From Novosphingobium sp. EMRT-2 (GTDB taxonomy: Bacteria; Pseudomonadota; Alphaproteobacteria; Sphingomonadales; Sphingomonadaceae), in contig NZ_CP039697.1 in NCBI RefSeq assembly GCF_005145025.1, positions 682,001 through 746,000 on the forward strand: a DNA stretch of 64,000 bases, given 5' to 3'. The notes beneath the pieces were generated by a model. That model ran no database searches, was not told where the DNA came from, and saw nothing but the letters and a program-made list of their open reading frames with translations. The position numbers and the translations under genes are program-made. Positions 1 through 10,101 of this stretch are shown here, piece by piece (position 1 is the first letter of the stretch; each line of letters opens with the position of its first letter).

Positions 1-651
1 ACGGTGATGATCACCGGCGACAACCCCTTGACCGCGGCCGCCATCGCCGCCGAATCCGGCGTCGACGATTTCCTTGCCGAAGCGACGCCCGAGGACAAGC
101 TGGCGCTGATCCGCACGGAGCAGCAGGGCGGCAAGCTGGTGGCGATGTGCGGCGATGGCACCAACGACGCGCCCGCGCTGGCTCAGGCCGATGTCGGCGT
201 GGCCATGAACACGGGCACGCAGGCCGCGCGCGAGGCGGGCAACATGGTCGATCTGGACAGCGATCCCACCAAGCTGATCGAGATCGTCGGCCTCGGCAAG
301 CAGTTGCTGATGACGCGCGGGGCGCTGACCACGTTTTCGGTGGCGAACGACGTCGCCAAGTATTTCGCGATCATCCCGGCGATGTTCGTCGTGCTCTATC
401 CGGGGCTGGGCGTGCTCAACGTGATGAAGCTGGCTTCCCCGGAAAGCGCGATCCTTTCGGCGATCATCTTCAACGCGCTGATCATTCCGGCGCTGGTGCC
501 GCTGGCGCTGCGGGGCGTGACTTACCGGCCGATGGGCGCGGGGCCGCTGCTGGCCCGCAACCTGGCGGTCTATGGCCTGGGCGGCCTGATCGCGCCGTTC
601 ATCGGCATCAAGGCGATCGACCTCGCGGTCGCCGGCCTCCATCTCGTCTGA
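1..651 (+). CDS. kdpB: Potassium-transporting ATPase subunit B, 3' part (KdpB)
   Basis: P-type ATPase subunit that hydrolyses ATP to drive K+ uptake by the KdpFABC membrane complex. The gene is cut by the left edge; the open frame runs from base 1. Visible are the end of the P domain (TGDNPLTA, then [18 protein letters not shown], the conserved hinge with the Mg-binding aspartates) and the C-terminal membrane helices ([29 protein letters not shown]). About 216 of the usual 680-700 residues are present. kdpC follows after 11 bases, so kdpB-C-D-E form one operon. The identity is certain from these motifs and the order. Confidence 0.97.
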   Translation, partial: TVMITGDNPLTAAAIAAESGVDDFLAEATPEDKLALIRTEQQGGKLVAMCGDGTNDAPALAQADVGVAMNTGTQAAREAGNMVDLDSDPTKLIEIVGLGKQLLMTRGALTTFSVANDVAKYFAIIPAMFVVLYPGLGVLNVMKLASPESAILSAIIFNALIIPALVPLALRGVTYRPMGAGPLLARNLAVYGLGGLIAPFIGIKAIDLAVAGLHLV

Positions 652-662
652 GGACTTTCGAC

Positions 663-1259
663 ATGACCAAGGATCTTCTGGCCGCGCTGCGCCCCGCGCT
701 GGTGCTCACGGTATTGTTCTCGCTGCTGCTGGGGCTGGCCTATCCGGTGGCGCTGACGGGAGCGGCCCAGCTGCTATTCCCCCGCCAGGCCAACGGCAGC
801 CTGATCGACCGCGATGGCCATGCGGTGGGTTCCAGCCTGATCGGGCAGGGCTTTGCCGGCGAAGGCTACTTCCATCCGCGCCGATCCGCCGCCGGCAAGG
901 GCTATGACGCCACCGCGTCCGCCGGCTCCAACCTCGGGCCGACCAGCCAGGCGCTGGCCGACCGGGTGAAGGCTGATACCCGCGCTCTCGCAACCTCACC
1001 GGGCGTCATCGTTCCGCCTGACCTGGTGACAACTTCCGCCTCGGGGCTCGACCCCCATATCAGCCCCGAGGCGGCCTATTTCCAGGTGGCCCGTATCGCG
1101 CGGGCACGAGGGATGAGCGAAGCGGCCGTGCGCGCGCTGGTGGCCAGCCATGTGGAAGGGAGGATGCTGGGCTTTCTGGGAGAGCCGCGCGTCAACGTGC
1201 TGGAACTCAATCTTGCTCTCGACAGCGCCGCACCAGCAGGCGCACACGGGAGGTCATGA
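663..1259 (+). CDS. kdpC: Potassium-transporting ATPase subunit C (KdpC)
   Basis: Small single-span subunit of KdpFABC, 198 residues, typical length. One N-terminal membrane helix (about residues 10-35, [20 protein letters not shown]) is followed by a periplasmic domain with family signatures [22 protein letters not shown] and the C-terminal [14 protein letters not shown]. The ATG at 663 is the first in-frame start after kdpB, 11 bases downstream of its stop. The stop overlaps the kdpD start (ATGA at 1256-1259), which implies translational coupling. Confidence 0.97.
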   Translation: MTKDLLAALRPALVLTVLFSLLLGLAYPVALTGAAQLLFPRQANGSLIDRDGHAVGSSLIGQGFAGEGYFHPRRSAAGKGYDATASAGSNLGPTSQALADRVKADTRALATSPGVIVPPDLVTTSASGLDPHISPEAAYFQVARIARARGMSEAAVRALVASHVEGRMLGFLGEPRVNVLELNLALDSAAPAGAHGRS

Positions 1260-3913
1260 ACGACGCCAGGCCCGATCCCGATGCCTTGCTGCGCGCGGCC
1301 GCGCGCGAGGCCAAGGGCCGCCTCAAGGTTTTCCTTGGGGCGGCGCCGGGCGTGGGCAAGACCTACGAGATGCTCAGCGATGGCGCGGCGCGGCGCGGCG
1401 CGGGCGTCGATGTCGTGGTCGGCGTGGTCGAAACCCACGGCCGGCGCGAAACCGAAGCCAAGGTCGATGGCTTCGAGATCATGCCGCGCAAGCCCATCGC
1501 TTATCAGGGGCACACCCTGGCGGAGATGGACATCGACGCCATTCTCGCGCGCCGGCCGCAGCTGGTGCTGGTCGACGAGCTGGCCCATACCAATGCGCCG
1601 GGCAGCCGTCACGACAAGCGCTATCAGGATGTCGAGGAACTGCTGGCGGCGGGGATCGACGTCTATTCCACGCTCAACATTCAGCATCTCGAAAGCCTGA
1701 ACGATCTTGTCGCCTCGTTCACCAAGGTCCGCGTGCGGGAAACGCTGCCGGACCGGGTGATCGAGAGCGCGGAGATCGAGATCGTCGATATCCCGCCGGA
1801 CGAGCTGATCGAACGCCTGCGCGAAGGCAAGGTCTATGTGCCGGACGAAGCCTCGCGCGCGCTGGGGCATTTCTTCTCCAAGTCCAACCTTTCGGCATTG
1901 CGTGAACTGGTCTTGCGCCGCGCGGCGCAAGCCGTCGACGCGCAGATGCTGGACTATGTGCGCGCGAATGCGGTGGGCGGCACGTTCGCGGTCAACGACC
2001 GGCTGGTCGTGGCCATCAGCGAACAGGCGGGGGCGATCGAACTGGTGCGCGCGGCCAAGCGGCTGGCCGATGCGCTGCGCGCGCCGTGGACGGCGGTTCA
2101 TGTCGAAACCCCGCGCGACGCCGCCTTTACCCCGGCGGAAAGCGCGCGGCTGGCCGAAGCCATGCGCCTTGCCTCGCAACTCGGCGCGCAGATCGAGACC
2201 ATCCCCGCCGAAAGTGCGCTCGCCGGCTTGCGGCAGTTCGCGGGCGAGGCGCGCGCGACCCAGCTGATCGTCGGCAAATCGCGGCGATCACGCTGGTTCG
2301 AACTGCGCCACGGATCGATCGTGGACCGGCTGGTGCGCGATGCCCCCGGCCTCGCCGTGCATGTTCTGCCGCTGTCCGAAGCGGGAGCGGCCCGCAAAAT
2401 GCGCCTTCCCGATCTGGGCGCGGGCTGGGGTTCGTGGCAGGGCTATGCGGTGTCGCTGGGTCTGGGCGCGGCGATCACCGTGCTGGGGCGGATGATCTTC
2501 GCGCAGGGCAGCATCACCAACATCGGCCTGCTGTTCCTGCTGCCCGTGATGCTGGCGGCGACGCGCTATGGCTTGCGCACCGGAATCGTCACCAGCCTTG
2601 CGTGCTCGCTGGCGTACAATTTCTTCTTCATCCCGCCGCTCAACACTTTCACCATTCAGGACCCGCAGAACATCATCACCGTGCTGGTGCTGCTGGGCGT
2701 GGCCATTGTCGGCAGCCAGCTTGCCGCGCGCGTGCGGGCGCAGGCCTTGTTGGCGCAGGCGAGCGCGGCGCAGAACCGGTCGCTGGCAGGCTTCGCCCGT
2801 CGGCTTACCGGCATCGGCTCCACCGACGAACTGGCGCAAGTCTTGTGTGGCGAGATCGGGCAGCGCTTGGCCGGCAACACGGTGCTGCTGATGCCCGATG
2901 CGACGGGGCTGGCCGTGCGGGCTTCCGCGCCGCCGGGAGGAGGGCTGGGGATGCTCGATGATGCCGCCGCTCGCTGGGCCTTCGACAACAACAAGCCCGC
3001 GGGGCAGGGATCGGATACGCTCACCGCCTCGGAATGGCTGTTCTATCCGATCGGCACCACCAGTCGGGTGCTGGCGGTGTTCGGGCTGTCGCGGGCCGAC
3101 GCGGGCGCGCCGGTGCGCGCGGACCAGTTGCCGTTTCTGCTGAGCCTGCTGGACCAAGCCGGGCTGGCGCTGGAGCGGATCGCGCTGGCCGAGGAGATGG
3201 CGGACCTTGCCCATGTCCGCGAACGTGACCGGCTGCGCCATGCCTTGCTCTCGTCTGTCAGCCACGATCTGCGCACGCCGCTGACCACGATACTGGGCTC
3301 GCTCGCGGAGATCCGGGCGATGTCACCCGAACAGGAGGACCAGCTCGCCGAAACGCGCGCCGAAGCGGAGCGGCTCCACCGCTTTGTCGCCAACCTGCTG
3401 GACATGGTGCGGATCGAGGCGGGGGCGCTGCACCGCAAGATCGAACCCGTCGATCTGGCCGAGGCGGTCGCCAGCGCGCTGCACGATCTGGGCACGGCGC
3501 TGCACGGGCATCTGGTATACGTAGAGATCGCCGCCGATCTTCCGTTCGTGCTGGTCGATCCGCAACTGTTCCACCATTGCCTGATCAACCTGATCGAGAA
3601 CGCGGCCAAATATGGCGATCCCGGAACGGGCATAACCGTGCGCGCCCACCGCGATGCGCAAGGGCTGACGCTGTTCGTCGAGGATGAAGGGCCGGGCATT
3701 CCCGCAGGGCAGGCCCAGCGGATTTTCGAAACGTTCGCGCGGATCGAGGGATCGGACCGCAAGGGTGGGACCGGGCTGGGGCTTGCGATCGTCAAGGGTT
3801 TCGCCGAAGCGATGGGGCTGGGCGTTGCCGCGTCCGATCGTGCGGACGGGCGCGGCGCGTCGTTCGCGATCCGCTTCCCGCCCGGCCAGTTGAAGGACTT
3901 GCCGCCAGAATGA
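1256..3913 (+). CDS. kdpD: Osmosensitive K+ channel sensor histidine kinase (KdpD)
   Basis: Membrane sensor kinase that controls kdp expression under potassium limitation, 885 residues, full length. Order: N-terminal KdpD domain with Walker [10 protein letters not shown] at 28-36 and the [14 protein letters not shown] segment; a universal-stress-type domain (about 250-375); a four-helix membrane block (about 395-500); a GAF-like region; HisKA with phosphoacceptor His670 in [11 protein letters not shown]; HATPase with [12 protein letters not shown] and DEGPGIP. It overlaps kdpC by four bases and precedes kdpE, its cognate regulator. All catalytic motifs look intact. Confidence 0.97.
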   Translation: MNDARPDPDALLRAAAREAKGRLKVFLGAAPGVGKTYEMLSDGAARRGAGVDVVVGVVETHGRRETEAKVDGFEIMPRKPIAYQGHTLAEMDIDAILARRPQLVLVDELAHTNAPGSRHDKRYQDVEELLAAGIDVYSTLNIQHLESLNDLVASFTKVRVRETLPDRVIESAEIEIVDIPPDELIERLREGKVYVPDEASRALGHFFSKSNLSALRELVLRRAAQAVDAQMLDYVRANAVGGTFAVNDRLVVAISEQAGAIELVRAAKRLADALRAPWTAVHVETPRDAAFTPAESARLAEAMRLASQLGAQIETIPAESALAGLRQFAGEARATQLIVGKSRRSRWFELRHGSIVDRLVRDAPGLAVHVLPLSEAGAARKMRLPDLGAGWGSWQGYAVSLGLGAAITVLGRMIFAQGSITNIGLLFLLPVMLAATRYGLRTGIVTSLACSLAYNFFFIPPLNTFTIQDPQNIITVLVLLGVAIVGSQLAARVRAQALLAQASAAQNRSLAGFARRLTGIGSTDELAQVLCGEIGQRLAGNTVLLMPDATGLAVRASAPPGGGLGMLDDAAARWAFDNNKPAGQGSDTLTASEWLFYPIGTTSRVLAVFGLSRADAGAPVRADQLPFLLSLLDQAGLALERIALAEEMADLAHVRERDRLRHALLSSVSHDLRTPLTTILGSLAEIRAMSPEQEDQLAETRAEAERLHRFVANLLDMVRIEAGALHRKIEPVDLAEAVASALHDLGTALHGHLVYVEIAADLPFVLVDPQLFHHCLINLIENAAKYGDPGTGITVRAHRDAQGLTLFVEDEGPGIPAGQAQRIFETFARIEGSDRKGGTGLGLAIVKGFAEAMGLGVAASDRADGRGASFAIRFPPGQLKDLPPE

Positions 3914-3923
3914 GCACCGTGGA

Positions 3924-4613
3924 ATGAACAGTGCCGTGACGATACTCGTGGTCGATGACGAGCCGGCCATCCGGCGGCTGCTCCATGCCAGCCTCGCCCG
4001 CGCCGCCTATCACGTGGTGGAGGCGGGCTCCGCGCGCGAGACGCTGGCGGCGCTGCAGATCGACAAGCCCGAGGTCGTGCTGCTGGACCTCGGTTTGCGC
4101 GATCGCGACGGGCTGGAACTGATCCCGCTCATCAAGAGCGCGGGCGCGGCGGTGATCGTCGTGTCCGCGCGCGACGCCACGGATGAGAAAGTGGCGGCGC
4201 TGGACCTTGGCGCGGACGATTTCGTGGCGAAGCCCTTCGACAGCGAGGAAGTGCTCGCCCGCATCCGGGCGGCGCTCCGGCACCGGCTGGCAAGCGCGAC
4301 CGGCGCGCCGGTGCTGCGCCACGGCGATGTGGAGATCGATCTGGCGTTGCGCCGGGTGAGCCGGGGGGGCGAGGAGGTGCGCCTGACGCCCAAGGAATAC
4401 GGCTTCGTGGCGGAACTGGCGAAATCGCCCGGGCGCGTGGTCACGCACACCCAGCTGTTGCGCACGGTGTGGGGCGCTGGCCACGAAAACGATGTGGAAT
4501 ACTTGCGCGTGGCGGCGCGCGCGATCCGGCGCAAGCTGGAGCAGGACCCGTCGCGGCCGACCTTGCTGCGCAATGAACCCGGCGTTGGCTATCGGCTGCA
4601 GGTGGAGGCGTAA
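3924..4613 (+). CDS. kdpE: Two-component response regulator (KdpE)
   Basis: OmpR/PhoB-type regulator of 229 residues. The receiver domain carries the acidic pair D11-D12, the phosphoacceptor Asp55 (LLDLGLRD) and the conserved lysine in FVAKPF. The winged-helix DNA-binding domain covers about 130-229 (LTPKEYGFVAELAKSPGRVV, VEYLRVAARAIRRKLE). It lies 10 bases after kdpD and ends the kdp operon. The downstream gap of about 95 bases shows no strong terminator. Confidence 0.96.
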   Translation: MNSAVTILVVDDEPAIRRLLHASLARAAYHVVEAGSARETLAALQIDKPEVVLLDLGLRDRDGLELIPLIKSAGAAVIVVSARDATDEKVAALDLGADDFVAKPFDSEEVLARIRAALRHRLASATGAPVLRHGDVEIDLALRRVSRGGEEVRLTPKEYGFVAELAKSPGRVVTHTQLLRTVWGAGHENDVEYLRVAARAIRRKLEQDPSRPTLLRNEPGVGYRLQVEA

Positions 4614-4674
4614 CCCGCCCGCCACCTTGCCCTTGCCGTCGGTTGAAGCGCGATGGAGCCTGCATTGCGTCGCT

Positions 4675-4690
4675 TTAACTGATCGGTTAA
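4675..4690. promoter_or_regulatory. Near-perfect 16-base palindrome upstream of the acyl-CoA dehydrogenase operon
   Basis: TTAACTGATCGGTTAA: the half-sites TTAAC-YGA/TCR-GTTAA match except for one pair. It lies 18 bases before the ATG at 4709 and about 60 before the alternative GTG at 4751. Size and symmetry resemble a TetR-family operator. No regulator gene is adjacent, so the cognate protein is unknown. Confidence 0.4.
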
Positions 4691-4708
4691 GTCGGTCCGG
4701 CGGAACGC

Positions 4709-5896
4709 ATGAACGATCATGCGGCTGGTTCTGACCGAGGATGTCTCACAGTGTTCGACACGTTGACGCTGGCCGCGCTGCCGCCCGAGGACGAGGCTCT
4801 GCGCCCGCAAATCCAGGCCTTGATCGCCAGCCATGTCGCGGGACTGCCGGCGGATCGGCGGGCGCGGTCGTGGCAGGGCTTCGATGCCGCGTTCAGCCGC
4901 GCGCTGGGGCAGGCGGGGTTCCTGGGGTTGACGCTGCCCAGGGCCTACGGCGGGCAGGAGCGCGGGCCATTTGCCCGGTTCGTGGTGGTGGAGGAACTGC
5001 TGAGCGCCGGCGCGCCGGTGGCCGCGCACTGGATCGCCGACCGGCAGAGCGCGCCGCTGATCCTCGGTTACGGGACGGAGGAGCAGCGCCGAGCCTATAT
5101 CCCGCGCATCTGCCGGGGAGAGGCGCTGTTCTGCATCGGCATGAGCGAGCCCGGTTCCGGCTCGGACCTTGCCAGCGTGCGGACCCGCGCCGAGCGCACG
5201 AACAAGGGGTGGCGAGTCAACGGCCAGAAGATCTGGACCACGAATGCGATGCATTCGGACTACATGATCGCGCTGCTGCGCACGTCGGGCACGCCGGAAG
5301 ACCGGCATGCGGGGCTTTCGCAGCTCATTATCGACCTCAAGGCGCCGGGCGTTGTGGTGCGGCCGATCGTCGATCTCACGGGCGACGCGCATTTTGCCGA
5401 AGTGTTCTTCGACAATGTGGAACTGCCGGTCGAGGCGCTGATCGGCGGCGAGGGCGAAGGCTGGAAGCAGGTCACGGCCGAACTCGCGTTCGAGCGATCG
5501 GGGCCGGAGCGCATCTATTCCTCGGTGGTGCTGCTCGATGCCTGGATACGCCATTTGCAGGCGGTTGGCCGTCGCGATGCGGGCGTGCTGACCGGCCGTT
5601 TCATGGCCGAGATCGCCACGCTGCGCGCCATGTCGATCGCCTGCACCGCGCGCCTTGCGCTGGGGGAAAGCCCGGTGGTCGAGGCGAGCATCGTCAAGGA
5701 CCGGGGTACGACGTTCGAACAGGACCTCCCAGTGGCGATCGGTGACGATCTGGCCGCGCATCCCGACGAGCTGGTGAGCGACGAGCTCTACCGCACGCTG
5801 CTCTATGTCACGCACATCGCGCCCAGTTTCTCGCTGCGCGGCGGCACGCGCGAGATCCTGCGCGGGATCATCGCGCGCGGCATGGGTCTGCGGTAG
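4709..5896 (+). CDS. Acyl-CoA dehydrogenase, long subunit of a probable heteromer
   Basis: FAD enzyme for alpha,beta-desaturation of an acyl-CoA, 395 residues. Motifs include FCIGMSEPGSGSDLASV (flavin/substrate loop) and WRVNGQKIWTT. The usual C-terminal catalytic Glu is replaced (RGGT instead of YEGT), and a Glu sits in the FER motif at residue 262, the position used by isovaleryl-CoA dehydrogenase and steroid ChsE-type enzymes. A shorter dehydrogenase follows 17 bases later, as in the alpha2beta2 dehydrogenases known from steroid catabolism. Start is uncertain: ATG 4709, or GTG 4751, which has a GAGGA nine bases upstream. The substrate cannot be read from sequence. Confidence 0.88.
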   Translation: MNDHAAGSDRGCLTVFDTLTLAALPPEDEALRPQIQALIASHVAGLPADRRARSWQGFDAAFSRALGQAGFLGLTLPRAYGGQERGPFARFVVVEELLSAGAPVAAHWIADRQSAPLILGYGTEEQRRAYIPRICRGEALFCIGMSEPGSGSDLASVRTRAERTNKGWRVNGQKIWTTNAMHSDYMIALLRTSGTPEDRHAGLSQLIIDLKAPGVVVRPIVDLTGDAHFAEVFFDNVELPVEALIGGEGEGWKQVTAELAFERSGPERIYSSVVLLDAWIRHLQAVGRRDAGVLTGRFMAEIATLRAMSIACTARLALGESPVVEASIVKDRGTTFEQDLPVAIGDDLAAHPDELVSDELYRTLLYVTHIAPSFSLRGGTREILRGIIARGMGLR

Positions 5897-5913
5897 GGGA
5901 CGGGAGAGAGCCG

Positions 5914-6891
5914 ATGGATGCAAGCGAACTGCTCGAACCCTTTGACCGGATGCTGGCGACGATTGCCATGCCGGCTGCGGTGCGCGCCGTGGAAGGCGGC
6001 AGCGATGCCTCGGCGATGTGGAGCGAACTGGCGCAATCGGGCTTTCTAGATGCGCTGGTGCCCGAAGAGGCGGGGGGAGCCGGCCTGTCGCTGTCCGCAA
6101 TCGCGCCGTTGATCGAAGCCATCGGCGCCCATGCCTTGCCGTTGCCGGCGGCCGAAACCATGGTGGCGCGCGCCCTGCTGGCCGGGACTGGTTTAGCCTC
6201 GCCGGATGGCCCGATCGCGCTCGCCACGGCCGGCGTGCCGGGGCAGATCGTACCGTGCGGTCTTGTCGCCGCGCACGTCTTGATCGATTTGGGCGACCGT
6301 CTCGTGCTGGCGCCGATCGACGCGCTGGCGGTGACGCCGACGGGGGTTCATCACGCGCTGGCCGTGCGGATCGGTTGGGAAGGTACGCCAGCGGGGCGGG
6401 ACATTACCCGTCCCCGGGCCGGGCTGCGGGCGCTCGCAGCGGTCGTGCGGGCAACCCTGATCGCCGGCACCGCGCACCGCCTGCTGGAACTGACCACGCG
6501 TCATGCCAACGAACGGGTGCAGTTCGGCAAGCCCATCGGCCGCCAGCAGGCCCTGCAGCAGAACCTCGCGGTCATGGCGGAAGACGCCGTCGTCGCCCGC
6601 ATCGCCGCGCAACTGGGCTGCGCGCAGGGGCTTGATGTTTCGCCGGCCGCTGCGGCGGTCGCCAAATCGACCGCCTCGTCCGTCGCGGCGCGGCTCGCCG
6701 GCACCGCCCATGCCGTCCACGGCGCGATCGGGATCAGCGAAGAATTCGACCTCCAGTTGCTAACCCGGCGGCTGCACGAATGGCGCCTGGCGGACGGCTC
6801 CGAGGGATACTGGAACGGTGTACTGGGCGCGGCTCGTCTCGCTGATCCGGCGGGCTCGGTGGACTGGATACGCGCGGAAGTCTTCGCCTGA
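5914..6891 (+). CDS. Acyl-CoA dehydrogenase, short subunit
   Basis: Second dehydrogenase of the pair, 325 residues, shorter than the usual 380. The N-terminal helical domain has LVPEEAGGAGLS. The middle beta domain is reduced, and the flavin-loop SEPGSGSDLA motif seen in the partner is absent. The C-terminal helical domain keeps ERVQFGKPIGRQQALQQNLA and HAVHGAIGISEEFDLQ. This matches the short subunits of heteromeric acyl-CoA dehydrogenases in steroid-degrading bacteria. It follows its partner by 17 bases with a GGGAGAG ribosome site and ends the two-gene unit. Confidence 0.85.
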   Translation: MDASELLEPFDRMLATIAMPAAVRAVEGGSDASAMWSELAQSGFLDALVPEEAGGAGLSLSAIAPLIEAIGAHALPLPAAETMVARALLAGTGLASPDGPIALATAGVPGQIVPCGLVAAHVLIDLGDRLVLAPIDALAVTPTGVHHALAVRIGWEGTPAGRDITRPRAGLRALAAVVRATLIAGTAHRLLELTTRHANERVQFGKPIGRQQALQQNLAVMAEDAVVARIAAQLGCAQGLDVSPAAAAVAKSTASSVAARLAGTAHAVHGAIGISEEFDLQLLTRRLHEWRLADGSEGYWNGVLGAARLADPAGSVDWIRAEVFA

Positions 6892-6913
6892 AAGCGGGAC
6901 CGCAGGAAACGCC

Positions 6914-7756
6914 CTACCCGGCGCTGTCCTCCGCCAGTGCCGCCGCTTCTGCCGCACAATCGCGATCCGGCGCCTTGTGCGGCTGGCTCGCCAGTTCGGC
7001 CCGGGCGGCCGCCAGATCGGCCTGGAAGTCCGGTTCCAGCTGCATCCGCGCAAAGACGGCGGATGCGACCACGCGGCCTTCCTCGATATCGCTTTCCCAA
7101 TGGACGTTGCAGATCCGGCGGCTCTCGCCGAACGTGCGGCCGCGCGCGACCAGTTGCGTCGCGCGATCGGGGATCAGTTCCGCCAGCAGCAGCCCCCAGC
7201 CATAGCCGATGGCGCTGTGGCCCGACGGATAGGAACCGTTGTTGCGCAGGCCGGCCTCCTGCGAAGGGGTGCAAGTGGGCTTGCCGTTCTCCATGAAGGG
7301 GCGGGGGCGCTTGTACTTGTCCTTGGCGCCGCTGGTCGCCATGCCGAAATCGATCATGGCGCGGCGCATCAGCCGGTTGAGCGCGGGCGTGTCCGTCGGC
7401 GTGATGGCAAGGCCGGCGGTGCAGGAAAAGGTGCCGGTGGCCTTGGGCGACCAGAGATCGGCATCGCTCGCCGCCAGCGTGAAGCGCGCCTTGCCCTGCA
7501 AGGCCAGCGCGCGGTCGGCGGCGGCATGGTCCCGTGCTTCCGTGGCGGAACCGGCCGCCGGCGCGGGAGGAACGAGCGCCACGCTGTCGATGCCCGCGCC
7601 CGGCGCCAGGTAACCTCCTGCGCCCGGCGCGGTCATCGCCAAGGGCAAAGGGGTTGCGCTGGACGATCCGGGAGAGGTCTGTCCGGCAAGCGCGGCGCCC
7701 GCGCCAGCGCCGGTCAGCAGCAGGGCGATAAGGGTGATCGTACCGCGATTGGTCAT
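6914..7756 (-). CDS. Exported class A non-specific acid phosphatase (PAP2 superfamily)
   Basis: Periplasmic phosphomonoesterase, about 280 residues from the ATG whose complement is at 7754-7756. The N-terminus (TITLIALLLTGAGAGAALAG) is a signal peptide. The full vanadium-phosphatase signature of bacterial class A phosphatases is present: KDKYKRPRP, SYPSGHSAIGYG and ESRRICNVHWESD. The role would be scavenging phosphate from organic phosphates. It ends 22 bases from the preceding dehydrogenase (convergent) and starts back to back with the exported protein at 7985. Confidence 0.92.
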   Translation of the reverse strand: MTNRGTITLIALLLTGAGAGAALAGQTSPGSSSATPLPLAMTAPGAGGYLAPGAGIDSVALVPPAPAAGSATEARDHAAADRALALQGKARFTLAASDADLWSPKATGTFSCTAGLAITPTDTPALNRLMRRAMIDFGMATSGAKDKYKRPRPFMENGKPTCTPSQEAGLRNNGSYPSGHSAIGYGWGLLLAELIPDRATQLVARGRTFGESRRICNVHWESDIEEGRVVASAVFARMQLEPDFQADLAAARAELASQPHKAPDRDCAAEAAALAEDSAG

Positions 7757-7984
7757 TGCTTCTGCCTCGTTCGTTTCATGCGCTCGGCTGGCTGCCGGGG
7801 TGGGTGATGCCAGTCCTTTTTCGCTTCGCCAACCCTGTGCTTCACGCGCGGTTCGAGACAATGCGAAACACCCGCTCAAATGGCGTATTGTCCGTCACCG
7901 CCAGCCGCCTTAGCCACCGCGTCGCTGCGGTTCTTGCGAGGGCCGGCAGTGCGTGTGGCGCGTTCGGTCCGGAAGGGTAACAGC

Positions 7985-8638
7985 ATGATGTGGAAGGGCG
8001 GTGCAGGTCTGGCTTTGACGATGGTTGCCATGCCAGCGGTTCCCGCATGCGCTCAAGGAGCGGCGCCGTCGTCTGCGACCGTTGCCGTGCCGGCACCGCC
8101 CTTTGTACCGGCCGACTTCAACGTTCCGACCCACGTGGAAGGACCGGATTTCACGATCGTGCCGCTCGCCCCCGCCTTGGCGAAGATCGATTACGACGCC
8201 TACATGGCTTCCATCGAGCACTTGCAGAAGACCTTTTCGCGCAGCACCAGCTGGCCTCACGAGGGCATCTCCGCCGCCGACGCCGTGCAGGACATGGAGA
8301 CCGAGCAGGCGCGGTTCCAGGCTCGCAAGTCCTTCGCCTATTCCGTGCTGACGCCCGATGGCATGCGCGAACGCGGCTGTGTCTATGTCTATCCCAGCAC
8401 TGTTCCGGGCTACGACGCCGTGGTCAGGTTATGGGTGACCAAGGCCGAGTACGACGCGGGCTTTGACGCCGAACTTTACCAGTGGGTCACCCACTGGGTG
8501 CGGACCGACTGGCCTTTCGCGAAGGTGGCCTATCCCGGCCGCGCGATCGAATGGAGCGCCTGGGACGCCATGGTCGCTGCAAGCAAGGCCGCAGCAAGCA
8601 AGACTGGGAAAACCGCATCCGGGGCGCAAGCGCAGTAG
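7985..8638 (+). CDS. Exported protein of unknown function
   Basis: 217 residues starting at MMWKGG with a GGAAGGG ribosome site. A signal peptide (LALTMVAMPAVPACAQG) is followed by a short proline/alanine-rich stretch. The mature part (about 55-200) has a recognisable but unnamed domain: RSTSWPHEGISAADAVQDM, FAYSVLTPDGMRERGCVYVYPS, EYDAGFDAELYQWVTHWV. It vaguely recalls GNAT acetyltransferase-like proteins, in which a ...GCVYVYP... strand follows a charged helix, but I would not assign acetyl transfer. Transcribed away from the acid phosphatase across a 228-base gap. Confidence 0.75.
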   Translation: MMWKGGAGLALTMVAMPAVPACAQGAAPSSATVAVPAPPFVPADFNVPTHVEGPDFTIVPLAPALAKIDYDAYMASIEHLQKTFSRSTSWPHEGISAADAVQDMETEQARFQARKSFAYSVLTPDGMRERGCVYVYPSTVPGYDAVVRLWVTKAEYDAGFDAELYQWVTHWVRTDWPFAKVAYPGRAIEWSAWDAMVAASKAAASKTGKTASGAQAQ

Positions 8639-8660
8639 GCAGCGGACCGGTCGCGCCGGT

Positions 8661-9890
8661 TCAGGCGCGGAAGCTCTTGTACTCCAGCCGGGCGATCGCG
8701 CGGTTATGGACCTCGTCCGGCCCGTCGGCGAGACGCAGCGTCCGCGCGAGCGCGTAGGCCGAAGCCAGCGGGAAATCCTCCGAGACGCCGCCTCCGCCAT
8801 GGGCCTGAATGGCGTCGTCCAGCACTTTGACCGCAAGGTCCGGCCCGGCGACCTTGATCATGGCGATTTCGCGCTGGGCGGCCTTGTTGCCCACCTTGTC
8901 CATCATGTCCGCCGCCTTCAGGCACAGCAGCCGCGTCATCTCGATCTGGGTACGCGCGGCGGCGGCGCGCTGCTCCCATACCGACTGCTCAGCAATGGGC
9001 TTGCCGAAAGCCGTGCGCGACAGCAGCCGGGGAACCATGTGGTCCAGCGCCATCTCGGCAAGGCCGATCGCGCGCATGCAATGATGGATGCGCCCGGGGC
9101 CGAGGCGGCCCTGCGCTATCTCGAACCCGCGGCCTTCCCCCAGGATCATGTTGGTGGCCGGCACGCGGACATTGTCGAAAACGATCTCGCAATGGCCGTG
9201 CGGCGCATCGTCATAGCCGAAGACCGACAGCGCGCGTCCAATGGTCAAACCCGGGGCGTCGACCGGTACCAGTATCTGGCTGTGCTGCTGGTGCCGGGGG
9301 GCATCCGGCGTGCTGAGGCCCAGCACGATCAGCACCTTGCAACGCGGATCGCCCGCGCCGGAAATCCACCACTTCCGCCCGTTGATGACGTAATCTTCTC
9401 CGTCCCGCGTGATCCGCGTGGCGATGTTGGTCGCATCGGAGCTGGCGACATCGGGTTCCGTCATCGCGAAGGCGGAGCGCATTTCGCCCGCCATCAGGGG
9501 GCCGAGCCACTGCGATTTCTGTTCGGCCGTACCATAGCGATGCAGCAGTTCCATGTTGCCCGTATCGGGCGCGGAACAGTTGAACACTTCCGATGCCCAC
9601 GGCACCCTGCCCATTTCCTCGGCGCACAGGGCATAATCGAGATTGGACAGCCCAGCACCGTGGTAAAGATCGGTATCATGCGCCGGGTTGGGCGGCAGGA
9701 ACAGGTTCCACAGCCCTCCGGCCCGCGCCCGCGCTTTCAGTTCTTCGATGACCGGCAGCACCTTCCAGCGCGTCGCTCCTTCCGCGAGTTCAGCTTTGTA
9801 GCGGTCTTGCGCTGGAAGGACGTGCGCGGCCATGAAGGCCCTGACCCGTTCGCGCCATTCGCGTTGCCGGGGGGATATATCAAAGTCCAT
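8661..9890 (-). CDS. Acyl-CoA dehydrogenase, ACAD10/11-like
   Basis: 409 residues from [17 protein letters not shown]. Flavin loop [33 protein letters not shown], and C-terminal [19 protein letters not shown] are signatures of the ACAD10/ACAD11 branch rather than ordinary short-chain dehydrogenases. Members of this branch work with a phosphotransferase on 4-hydroxyacyl-CoA (human ACAD10/11; the Lva pathway of Pseudomonas). A separate ACAD10-like kinase is encoded at 46752, so the two could act together; that link is inference. Stop codons are convergent with the exported protein (22-base gap); divergent from the flavin reductase. Confidence 0.9.
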   Translation of the reverse strand: MDFDISPRQREWRERVRAFMAAHVLPAQDRYKAELAEGATRWKVLPVIEELKARARAGGLWNLFLPPNPAHDTDLYHGAGLSNLDYALCAEEMGRVPWASEVFNCSAPDTGNMELLHRYGTAEQKSQWLGPLMAGEMRSAFAMTEPDVASSDATNIATRITRDGEDYVINGRKWWISGAGDPRCKVLIVLGLSTPDAPRHQQHSQILVPVDAPGLTIGRALSVFGYDDAPHGHCEIVFDNVRVPATNMILGEGRGFEIAQGRLGPGRIHHCMRAIGLAEMALDHMVPRLLSRTAFGKPIAEQSVWEQRAAAARTQIEMTRLLCLKAADMMDKVGNKAAQREIAMIKVAGPDLAVKVLDDAIQAHGGGGVSEDFPLASAYALARTLRLADGPDEVHNRAIARLEYKSFRA

Positions 9891-10101
9891 AAGTGCCCCT
9901 TGCGCCGTCCCCGTCCATGCCATTGCGTGGCGGGAGGCCGGTTGGGGGCAGTGCCGCGCGGCCCGCACGCTGTCGAATACGCATCCAGGATCGCTGCGAT
10001 GACGAACCGGCAATTGCTCGCCGCCGGCCGTTATGGCGCTTTGCCCGCGTGACTTCCGGGCGGCACCACCGCAGGAAGATGACCGGGTGAGGAGTACGGT
10101 T

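Noticed and set aside
8463..10052. 529-codon plus-strand frame opposite the ACAD10/11-like gene
   Set aside because: No recognisable motif, biased composition, and it would overlap both a well-supported dehydrogenase and the exported protein gene.
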